A stretch of 12,292 nucleotides of DNA, taken from assembly GCA_026710525.1 (NCBI GenBank), contig JAPOQT010000278.1, positions 1-12,292 on the forward strand, written 5' to 3'. Below are positions 6,560 to 12,292 of this stretch, piece by piece (the stretch's first letter is position 1; every line of letters starts with the position of its first letter). A model generated the notes under the pieces. The model was not told the origin of the DNA and ran no database searches. It saw only the letters and a program-made list of their open reading frames with translations. This DNA comes from Pseudomonadota bacterium. GTDB taxonomy: Bacteria > Bdellovibrionota_B > Oligoflexia > Oligoflexales > Bin106. The position numbers and the translations under genes are program-made.

Positions 6560-7318
6560 ATGAAAAAGAAGTTTGTTTATCTTAAGGTTTGGGGTGACTG
6601 GGCTTGTTTTACTCGACCTGAAATGAAGGTGGAAAGAGTGAGTTATTCCGTCATTACTCCCTCGGCAGCCAGAGGTGTGCTAGAAGCAATTTTCTGGGAG
6701 CCTCAGTTGTATTATACGATTTCTTCAGTGACTGTTCTGAAAAAAGGTCACTGGTCTTCTGTGAGACGCAATGAAGTTATTAAAAAAATTAGTACTAGCC
6801 GAGTTAAGCATTGGCAAAAAAATCCCAAAGATATCGATTATATTAAAGCAGGTGGCGGTGCTGATGATGCTACCCAAAGAAATATGCTCGCCCTGAGGGA
6901 TGTTGCCTATATTATTGGTGCTGAAATTAACACGACTGATTTAGCTCATCGTCCAGGGGATACAGTTGAGAAGTACGCTGGTGAATTTAATAGACGAGCG
7001 AGTCTTGGTAAATGTTATCACCGCCCAGGACTCGGAATGAGAGAGTTTGCTTGTGATTTTGAGCTCGCTCAGGATGCAACAGCAGAATTACCATCTCATC
7101 CCATAGATGAGCAATTAGGCATCATGCTTTATGATGTGTTCTCACCGAAAGAACGGCATCGAGGATTTATGCGAAAACAATCCGGGAAAAAAAAGAAATT
7201 AGGTCATATTATTATTCCTAAACCTTGTTATTTTCAAGCAAAAATAGAGAATTCTGTGATAAAGTGTCATCCTCAAGAAATTGACATTATCTATCCTAAC
7301 TATCCTAAAACATCTTGA
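6560..7318 (+). CDS. cas5c: Cas5c (Cas5d), pre-crRNA endonuclease and Cascade subunit
   Basis: In type I-C systems Cas5c replaces Cas6: it cuts the repeat hairpins of the pre-crRNA and stays on the 5' handle within Cascade. The 252-aa protein starts with a RAMP-like strand, VYLKVWGDWACFTRPEMK (6-23), followed by VERVSYSVITPSAARGVLEAI (24-44), the classic opening of this family. SVRRNEV lies at 67-73, and the C-terminal FNRRASLGKCYHRPGLGMREF (143-163) is also typical. Comparing from memory with the Bacillus halodurans enzyme (Tyr46, Lys116, His117), the Tyr position appears to be F45, the Lys to be K138 and the His to be Y139, so the catalytic set is not the textbook one. Close relatives may share this. 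The ATG has only a weak Shine-Dalgarno (AAAGA). It ends 44 bp before cas8c. Confidence 0.94.
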   Translation: MKKKFVYLKVWGDWACFTRPEMKVERVSYSVITPSAARGVLEAIFWEPQLYYTISSVTVLKKGHWSSVRRNEVIKKISTSRVKHWQKNPKDIDYIKAGGGADDATQRNMLALRDVAYIIGAEINTTDLAHRPGDTVEKYAGEFNRRASLGKCYHRPGLGMREFACDFELAQDATAELPSHPIDEQLGIMLYDVFSPKERHRGFMRKQSGKKKKLGHIIIPKPCYFQAKIENSVIKCHPQEIDIIYPNYPKTS

Positions 7319-7362
7319 GATAACTGTCATGTTCTCATCTAGATAGAGAAAGTTCATTTATT

Positions 7363-9210
7363 ATGATGTTGAAAAGCCTTTATGATTTTGCTCTTAATCA
7401 AAAGCTACTATCCGTAGAGAATAGAGCTTTTGAGTCGAAAGCGATAGAATTTGTGATTGATTTAAATGAACAGGGAGACTTTTTAGGGATTATTGTTATG
7501 AAATATTTTAAGGTCAGCTGTCCTGTGTCACTGAGGAAAAAAAGTGTCGGTGGTGTGGCTGATTTTTTAGCTGATGGGCTGATTGCATTATTTGGTATCG
7601 ATCTCAATAACAAAAAAAGATCTCAAAAACAGCAGCTATCTCGTGATAGAAATAATCAAAAAAAGTTTCAGAACTTTTGGCATCAAATCGAAGAAGCTCA
7701 CGAGGCTACTCAGGCATCGTCATTATTAAGCATCATGAATTTTAAAAGAGATTATGGAGTAGCGCCAGACTTTATTCGATTTGGTCCAAAACAGCAATCT
7801 CAAGATCAAGAGGAAGACCATTCACAGGTTAGTCCATCCGATTGGTGGATCACCATGAGTGATGGTTCAGAAAAAAAACTGAGGAATGCTGATCGTTTGA
7901 CCTTTGCCATTAACGGTAACAATATTCTTTTAGACGAAGAGTATATTCGGCCCTACTGGTTAGGAAAATTCGAGGAAGAATTGTTGGCAAATGCCCAGGA
8001 AGCAACCCTTGGTCTGTGTTCGATTACCGGTTTGCCAGGGCAGCCAATAGCTCTTACTCATTCACCTAAGATTGAACGAGTGCCAGATACCCAGTCTTTT
8101 GGAGCAAGCATTGTTTCCTTTGATAAAGCAGCTTTTACATCCTTTGATTTTAAACAAAGTATGGGAGCAGCAGCCTCCATAGAAGCATCCACTGGCTATA
8201 TTGCTGCTCTCAATTATATGCTCGAAAAAAACTCACCACACTCCATATCGTTAGGGCCGTCGGTGTGTGTGTTTTGGCTGAAAGATTCAGAGTCATCCCA
8301 GCATATGATGGATCTTAACAATTTGCTAAGAGTAGCTGATCCTGAAGATGTTGAGAGATTTCTCAAATCACTCTGGTCTTCGAAAATGAAGTCCACCAGT
8401 GACATTAACCGTTTTTATGCTCTTGTCCTGGCTGGTAACGCTGGTCGGATTATCATCAGACAGTGGATTGATATTTCTTTAAAAGAGGCGGAGAAGAATT
8501 TCTCTCTGTGGTTTGAAGATCTTGCCATCCAACCGATGGTGGGGGGCCAGTCTCATGTTGGTCTTACTTTCTTGGCAAAAGCCACGGTTCGAGATCTTAA
8601 TGATCTTCGTAATGAAACAGTGAATCAATTGTTTCTAGCAGCACTAACTGGTCAGGCCCCATCAGTTGTTTTGCTTCATCATCTTCTCAGTCGTTTACGC
8701 ATCGATTTAGCGAAAGATGGTTCTCGTGTTTTATTTAACCATGCGCGATTTGCTTTAATCAGACTTATTATTAATCGCAATAGGCGAATTCACCCATCAA
8801 CTAAGGAGAATCATATGGAAATTCCTGCAAAGTTAGACGATCGTTTAACGGACCCTGGCTATCTTTGTGGCCGATTATTAGCGGTGCTATCTCGTGCCCA
8901 AGCGATGTCCCATAATTATAAGCTCAAAGGAAGTGGAGTAGCTGAAAGGTATTTTGGTACCGCTATGACAACACCTCAGTCAGTATTCCCTTTACTTATG
9001 AAACTTAATCGTCATCACCTTGCTAAGTTAGACAAATCGGACAGAGCTAATGGTTTTGCTGATGATTATATTCAGCGTGACATTCAAGATATTGTTCGAC
9101 ACTTGGATGATTTTCCTCGCACTCTTGATCTGAAAGGACAAGGGAGGTTTGTCCTGGGATATTACCAAGAGCAAGCGGCAACTCAAGCAAGCATAGCAGA
9201 AGCAAAATAG
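7363..9210 (+). CDS. cas8c: Cas8c (Csd1), large subunit of type I-C Cascade
   Basis: Cas8c is the large Cascade subunit, recognising the PAM and helping to open the target duplex; with Cas5c and Cas7 it defines subtype I-C. The 615-aa product fits the family length. Recognisable Csd1 segments are CSITGLPGQPIA (219-230), followed by the SFGASIVSFDKAAFTSF region (about 245-261) and TGYIAALNYML. The C-terminal helical region from about 485 reads PAKLDDRLTDPGYLCGRLLAV and is the part also made separately as Cas11c. Two tandem ATG codons (7363, 7366) compete for the start, and upstream there is only a weak AGAGAAAG (about 7344-7351). The gap to cas7c is 103 bp. An AGCA-rich run crosses the stop codon and gives the C-terminus an Ala/Gln/Glu-rich tail. 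Confidence 0.95.
   Translation: MMLKSLYDFALNQKLLSVENRAFESKAIEFVIDLNEQGDFLGIIVMKYFKVSCPVSLRKKSVGGVADFLADGLIALFGIDLNNKKRSQKQQLSRDRNNQKKFQNFWHQIEEAHEATQASSLLSIMNFKRDYGVAPDFIRFGPKQQSQDQEEDHSQVSPSDWWITMSDGSEKKLRNADRLTFAINGNNILLDEEYIRPYWLGKFEEELLANAQEATLGLCSITGLPGQPIALTHSPKIERVPDTQSFGASIVSFDKAAFTSFDFKQSMGAAASIEASTGYIAALNYMLEKNSPHSISLGPSVCVFWLKDSESSQHMMDLNNLLRVADPEDVERFLKSLWSSKMKSTSDINRFYALVLAGNAGRIIIRQWIDISLKEAEKNFSLWFEDLAIQPMVGGQSHVGLTFLAKATVRDLNDLRNETVNQLFLAALTGQAPSVVLLHHLLSRLRIDLAKDGSRVLFNHARFALIRLIINRNRRIHPSTKENHMEIPAKLDDRLTDPGYLCGRLLAVLSRAQAMSHNYKLKGSGVAERYFGTAMTTPQSVFPLLMKLNRHHLAKLDKSDRANGFADDYIQRDIQDIVRHLDDFPRTLDLKGQGRFVLGYYQEQAATQASIAEAK
8815..9210 (+). CDS. cas11c: Cas11c small subunit from an internal start within cas8c
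   Basis: Type I-C loci are known to lack a separate small-subunit gene and to make Cas11c by internal initiation near the 3' end of cas8c. Here an ATG at 8815, in frame with cas8c (its Met485), is preceded by TAAGGAG (8802-8808) at a 6-nt spacing. This Shine-Dalgarno is stronger than the one seen before cas8c itself. The predicted product is 131 aa, starts MEIPAKLDDRL and is mainly helical, as expected for a subunit that forms the belly of Cascade. Position, frame, ribosome binding site and size all agree with the known case. What is inferred is that the site is used in this organism. Confidence 0.8.
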   Translation: MEIPAKLDDRLTDPGYLCGRLLAVLSRAQAMSHNYKLKGSGVAERYFGTAMTTPQSVFPLLMKLNRHHLAKLDKSDRANGFADDYIQRDIQDIVRHLDDFPRTLDLKGQGRFVLGYYQEQAATQASIAEAK

Positions 9211-9232
9211 CAACGACTAGAGCAAAGAGCAA
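9171..9232. repeat. AGCA-rich low-complexity run across the cas8c stop
   Basis: The motif AGCA/AGCAA recurs about nine times between 9171 and 9232, both inside the last codons of cas8c and beyond its TAG. The spacing is irregular, so it is a simple-sequence tract, not an array. It produces the Ala/Gln/Glu-rich tail of Cas8c and Cas11c. Confidence 0.5.
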
Positions 9233-9313
9233 TCTCAGCTTAATGATGTAAGGCTTAGCAACGGAATTAACGAAAAAAGAAGCAATTTTATTTAATTTAT
9301 TAGGAGAGAAACT

Positions 9314-10252
9314 ATGGATGATCATGACAGCCGACAATCTTTGCCAGTGACTAATCGTCACGATATTTTATTTTTTTTTGATGTGACCAATGGTAACCCA
9401 AACGGGGATCCAGATGCTGGGAATATGCCTAGACTTGATCCTAATACTAATCATGGGATAGTTACTGATGTCTGTTTGAAACGCAAGATTCGTAATTATG
9501 TGCAGCATTTTCCTCCAACAAACTCATCGCGGTTCGATATTTTTGTGAAACAGGGAGAGGCGTTAAATTCTCATATTGAGCAGTCGATTACAGAGACAGG
9601 AGGAGCATCGCTCAACAAAAAAGATGAGAATTATGGTAAGTCAGCCGTCGAATGGCTATGTTACAAGTTTTATGATATTAGGGCTTTTGGTGCTGTGTTA
9701 TCAACAGGTGAGCTCAGAGGATCAGCATGGGGACAAGTGCGTGGCCCATTACAGTTTACTTTTGCTCAATCTCTTCATCCAATAACTCCTCTTGAGATTT
9801 CTATTACTCGATGTGCCGTAACCGATGTTGCTGATTTGCAAAAACAACGAACTATGGGTAATAAACATATTGTTCCTTATGCTCTTTATGTTGGGAAAGT
9901 CTATATATCTCCGGCGTTTGCCGAAAGATCAGGGTTTAATCAAGAAGATTTGGCTGTTTTCTTTGAGGCTCTCAATAATATGTTTGCCCATGATCATTCA
10001 GCTACTCGTGGTGATATGGTCGTCAGAGGTATTTATGATTTTGAGCATGTAGGCACTCAACACGCTAATAATACTGAACAAAACATGCGGGAAGCGAGAT
10101 TGGGTTGTGCTCATGCCCATAAGCTCTTTGAAGGGGTGTCGGTAAAACTTAAGGATGGCGTTGCTTTCCCAAAATCTTTTGATGATTATCAGGTGACAAA
10201 TACCTGGGAGAGTAACGAATTACCAAAAGGCGTTGTTCTCAATAAAATGTAA
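9314..10252 (+). CDS. cas7c: Cas7c (Csd2), crRNA-backbone subunit of Cascade
   Basis: Cas7 polymerises along the crRNA spacer to form the Cascade backbone that presents the guide to target DNA. The 312-aa protein has the typical Csd2 N-terminus, an F-rich strand followed by VTNGNPNGDPDAGNMPR (24-40), then GIVTDVCLKRKIRNYV. The mid-protein segments ELRGSAWGQVRGPLQFTFAQS and ITRCAVTDV are also typical, as is the ending ELPKGVVLN. ATG 9314 has a strong AGGAG (9302-9306) at 7-nt spacing, fitting the need for many copies per complex. A run of nine T (9371-9379) encodes three Phe near the start. Downstream, a 9-bp hairpin separates it from cas4. Confidence 0.96.
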   Translation: MDDHDSRQSLPVTNRHDILFFFDVTNGNPNGDPDAGNMPRLDPNTNHGIVTDVCLKRKIRNYVQHFPPTNSSRFDIFVKQGEALNSHIEQSITETGGASLNKKDENYGKSAVEWLCYKFYDIRAFGAVLSTGELRGSAWGQVRGPLQFTFAQSLHPITPLEISITRCAVTDVADLQKQRTMGNKHIVPYALYVGKVYISPAFAERSGFNQEDLAVFFEALNNMFAHDHSATRGDMVVRGIYDFEHVGTQHANNTEQNMREARLGCAHAHKLFEGVSVKLKDGVAFPKSFDDYQVTNTWESNELPKGVVLNKM

Positions 10253-10265
10253 TCTGTCATCACAT

Positions 10266-10292
10266 GGGATAAAAAGAAACTGATTTTATCCC
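10266..10292 (+). promoter_or_regulatory. Perfect 9-bp hairpin between cas7c and cas4
   Basis: GGGATAAAA (10266-10274) and TTTTATCCC (10284-10292) are exact inverted copies around a 9-nt loop. The stem begins 14 nt after the cas7c stop. No T-tract follows (TTAGAGATGGG), so it is not a classical terminator. It could stabilise the upstream mRNA end, attenuate transcription, or be a processing site between interference and adaptation genes. Confidence 0.55.
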
Positions 10293-10331
10293 TTAGAGAT
10301 GGGTGGTGATGGTGGACTGGAACAATCAAGC

Positions 10332-10958
10332 ATGGACGATTCAATTAACATAGGTTTAATTAATAGTTACCTTTATTGTAAGCGGCGTGCTGGTCTTATT
10401 GCGATTGAACAGGTTTTTAGTCATAACCATCATACAATTAAAGGTAAACATCTTCATGAGCGTGTGGATAAACCAGGCTCTCATAGGGTCCATGATAAAG
10501 ACTGTATGCGCAGTCTTTATGTGTGGTCTCGAGAGTTAGGTATTCGAGGCCGTTGTGATGTTGTCGAACGACATGGTGACGGTTCATTGGTACCGATTGA
10601 ATATAAGAAAGGTGCGATGAAGGCCTATATTAATGATGATGTTCAGTTATGTGCTCAAGTCTTATGTCTCGAAGCAATGTTCGATGTGGAGATCTCTCAT
10701 GGTTTTATTTATCATGCCTCGTCGAAGCGTCGGCGTAAAGTGGATTTAACTGAAAAACTTCGAGGATTCACCCGAGATACGATCAACGAAATGCATCAAT
10801 TTCTTAGGGCACAGCAAGTTCCTTCAGCAATACATTCAAATAAATGTCCTGGATGCTCGGTTAATCAGCATTGCCTTCCTGAAGTGACAGACCGTACGTC
10901 ATGGCATCACAAAAAAAATAGTTTATTTACTCCGAGAGATCTAAAGGAATCGTATTAA
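10332..10958 (+). CDS. cas4: Cas4, RecB-like exonuclease for spacer acquisition
   Basis: Cas4 works with Cas1-Cas2 to select and trim prespacers next to a PAM so that spacers insert in the correct orientation. Numbering from ATG 10332 (208 aa), the iron-sulfur cysteines are C16 (LYCKRR) and the C-terminal group C172, C175 and C181. The RecB nuclease set comprises H42 (GKHLHERV), D76 (GRCDVVE), E90 and K92 (IEYKKG), and QLCAQ (105-109). All look intact. An upstream in-frame ATG at 10299 would add 11 residues (MGGDGGLEQSS). I prefer 10332 because MDDSINIG leads straight into the conserved NSYLYC at the usual distance, and because 10299 lies only 6 nt from a stable hairpin with no room for a ribosome site. 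G-rich sequence (GGTGG, 10311-10315) is the only poor candidate for ribosome binding. Confidence 0.93.
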   Translation: MDDSINIGLINSYLYCKRRAGLIAIEQVFSHNHHTIKGKHLHERVDKPGSHRVHDKDCMRSLYVWSRELGIRGRCDVVERHGDGSLVPIEYKKGAMKAYINDDVQLCAQVLCLEAMFDVEISHGFIYHASSKRRRKVDLTEKLRGFTRDTINEMHQFLRAQQVPSAIHSNKCPGCSVNQHCLPEVTDRTSWHHKKNSLFTPRDLKESY

Positions 10959-10991
10959 GCGGAGTTGTTAGATGGCTATTCAGGATCAATA

Positions 10992-12050
10992 ATGAAAATT
11001 AATCAGAACATTCTTTATTTAACATCTCCAGGCACCGTGGTTTCTCGACGTAGATTAGCTCTTTATATTAAGGATGAAGAGAATAATACTATGACGATTC
11101 CTGTGCATACTCTAAAGAGCATTTGTGTATTTGGTCAGATTCGTATTACACCGAGTGTTTTGTATCTTTGTTTAAAGAATCAGGTGTCTGTTCATTTTCA
11201 CACGAGAAATTCGTTTTTTCTCGGTCAGGTGATAGGTCATAATGATACTCGTTATCTTGTTCGGAAATCTCAATATGCTAAATCCGATGATCCTCAAGCG
11301 GCTAGAGATCTTGCCATTCTTTTTGTGTTAGGTAAGTTACAAAACTCTAGAATCAATCTTCTCAGGGCTCGACGAGAGTCGGAAAGTGAAGAAATAAAGT
11401 ATAAGCTTACCAAGGGTATTGATGCCCTAGCATCTCTCATTCATCTATTAAAAAAAGAGATAGAGACCGTACTTGAGGTTAGCTCGGTTAGGGAATCATT
11501 AGATCCTGTTCGCGGTCTTGAAGGTCGAGCAGCGCTGATATATTTTGGCTGTTTTACCTTGATGCTAAAGAGGCAAGTTAATGATTTTGCTTTTCATACT
11601 CGCACTCGAAGACCGCCACGTGATTATATTAATTGTTTGTTATCTTTTTTATATGCATTACTGCGTAACGAATGTTTGACAGCATTGAGTGTGGCTGGCA
11701 TTGATCCTTATGTCGGTTGGTTACATGCAACACGTGCTAATAAACCGGCAGGAGCTTTAGATTTAATGGAGGAGTTTCGTCCGATCGCAGATAGATTAGC
11801 CATTACTTTGATTAATCGAGAACAAATCAAGCCAAATCATTTTAAAGTGACGGATGGAGGAGCTGTGGAGTTAACAGATCCTGGGCGTAAAACGATTATA
11901 AAAGGTTGGCAAAAAAGAAAACAATCTATGATAAAGCACGAACTTTTTAAAGAGAAGATATATATTGATCATCTTTTTATTGTGCAAGCTAGGTTATTAT
12001 CCAGGTTTTTAAGAGGAGAAATTCCTCATTATGTACCTTTTTTACTCTAG
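10992..12050 (+). CDS. cas1: Cas1, CRISPR integrase
   Basis: Cas1 is the metal-dependent integrase which, as a complex with Cas2, inserts prespacers at the leader end of the array. With ATG 10992 the protein has 352 aa. An N-terminal beta domain (INQNILYLTSPGTVVSRRR) leads to a helical catalytic domain. Expected active-site residues are visible: E177 in LEGRAALIYF, H245 in GWLHATRANKPAGALDL, and D257 with E260/E261 in DLMEEFRP. AGGA at 10982-10985 sits 6 nt before this ATG, and MKINQNILYLT matches normal Cas1 openings. A TTG at 10965 would add 9 residues (LLDGYSGSI) and is less likely. It is 33 bp after cas4 and 21 bp before cas2. Confidence 0.96.
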   Translation: MKINQNILYLTSPGTVVSRRRLALYIKDEENNTMTIPVHTLKSICVFGQIRITPSVLYLCLKNQVSVHFHTRNSFFLGQVIGHNDTRYLVRKSQYAKSDDPQAARDLAILFVLGKLQNSRINLLRARRESESEEIKYKLTKGIDALASLIHLLKKEIETVLEVSSVRESLDPVRGLEGRAALIYFGCFTLMLKRQVNDFAFHTRTRRPPRDYINCLLSFLYALLRNECLTALSVAGIDPYVGWLHATRANKPAGALDLMEEFRPIADRLAITLINREQIKPNHFKVTDGGAVELTDPGRKTIIKGWQKRKQSMIKHELFKEKIYIDHLFIVQARLLSRFLRGEIPHYVPFLL

Positions 12051-12071
12051 TTCATTTTTTGGGAATAGCCT

Positions 12072-12292
12072 GTGTTTGTTTTGATAGTATATGATGTGTC
12101 TACGAAGGATGAGGGTGGTGCTCGAAGATTACGACGAGTAGCAAAAACTTGTGAAGATTATGGGATTAGGGTACAAAATTCAGTGTTTGAATGTACTATT
12201 TCCTTGACCCATTGGACACAGTTTAAGTTTAAGTTACTTGAAGAAATCAACGATCAAGAGGATTCATTAAGGTTTTATTTTTTAGATCAGGA
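12072..12292 (+). CDS. cas2: Cas2 (partial, truncated by window end)
   Basis: Cas2 forms the central dimer of the Cas1-Cas2 integration complex. The first 73 residues are visible. The ferredoxin-like opening FVLIVYDVSTKDEGGARRLRR contains the conserved Asp of the first strand (YDV). RVQNSVFECTIS and EDSLRFYFLDQ are characteristic of type I-C Cas2, which usually runs to about 96 aa, so roughly 20 residues lie outside the window. The start is GTG 12072; an in-frame TAG at 12066-12068 rules out anything further upstream, and GGGA at 12061-12064 can serve as the ribosome site. No CRISPR repeat is present before the edge. Confidence 0.93.
   Translation, partial: MFVLIVYDVSTKDEGGARRLRRVAKTCEDYGIRVQNSVFECTISLTHWTQFKFKLLEEINDQEDSLRFYFLDQ

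Noticed and set aside
9047..9361. Minus-strand frame of 104 codons with a strongly hydrophobic middle, across the cas8c-cas7c junction
   Set aside because: It is antisense to two well-supported genes and has no Shine-Dalgarno. Its Leu-rich stretch is the complement of the AGCA-rich tract at the end of cas8c.
10299..10331. Longer cas4 from ATG 10299
   Set aside because: It begins 6 nt after a stable hairpin with no ribosome site and adds a Gly-rich tail unlike Cas4. It cannot be fully excluded.
10965..10991. Longer cas1 from a TTG start at 10965
   Set aside because: The nine added residues do not look like Cas1, and ATG 10992 has AGGA at good spacing and a typical N-terminus.

Overview
The window is A+T-rich bacterial DNA (by eye about 40% G+C). 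It holds a short block of housekeeping genes followed by an almost complete type I-C CRISPR-Cas operon. The organism looks proteobacterial in the broad sense, but the markers disagree. PyrE is of the Escherichia coli type. The elongation factor G resembles the spirochaete/planctomycete/delta-proteobacterial and mitochondrial EF-G1 group more than the usual gammaproteobacterial FusA, and the S21 protein is divergent. I would not name a genus.

Layout. Positions 1-210 carry the 3' end of an unrecognised, beta-rich, possibly secreted protein. Positions 211-512 have no gene but contain dyads, a long-range inverted repeat and a perfect 10-bp tandem duplication. rpsU (513-713, minus) and pyrE (901-1635, plus) are divergent and share a 187-bp spacer with two overlapping promoter-like elements and a 12-bp palindrome. 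pyrE converges on fusA (1632-3746, minus), and their stop codons overlap by 4 bp. A 361-bp spacer separates fusA from the divergent cas operon.

The cas operon runs cas3 (4108-6375), cas5c (6560-7318), cas8c (7363-9210), cas7c (9314-10252), cas4 (10332-10958), cas1 (10992-12050) and cas2 (12072 to the window end, truncated). This is the canonical type I-C gene order. Cas5c should process pre-crRNA in place of Cas6 and, with Cas8c, Cas7 and Cas11c, form the Cascade surveillance complex. Cas3 is the HD nuclease/helicase recruited to degrade the target. Cas4, Cas1 and Cas2 acquire new spacers. No CRISPR repeat array lies in the window; in type I-C loci it usually follows cas2, so it is expected just beyond the right edge.

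The most notable reading inside the operon is an in-frame internal start in cas8c (ATG 8815) behind a strong Shine-Dalgarno, predicted to make a separate 131-residue Cas11c small subunit. A perfect 9-bp hairpin lies between the interference genes and the adaptation genes, the gap before cas5c has a consensus -10 box, and the cas3 leader carries an imperfect hairpin. These suggest that the operon is expressed as more than one unit. I found no evidence for an entirely undescribed system; the leads are regulatory and structural details around a known system plus the untyped structured stretch at 211-512.
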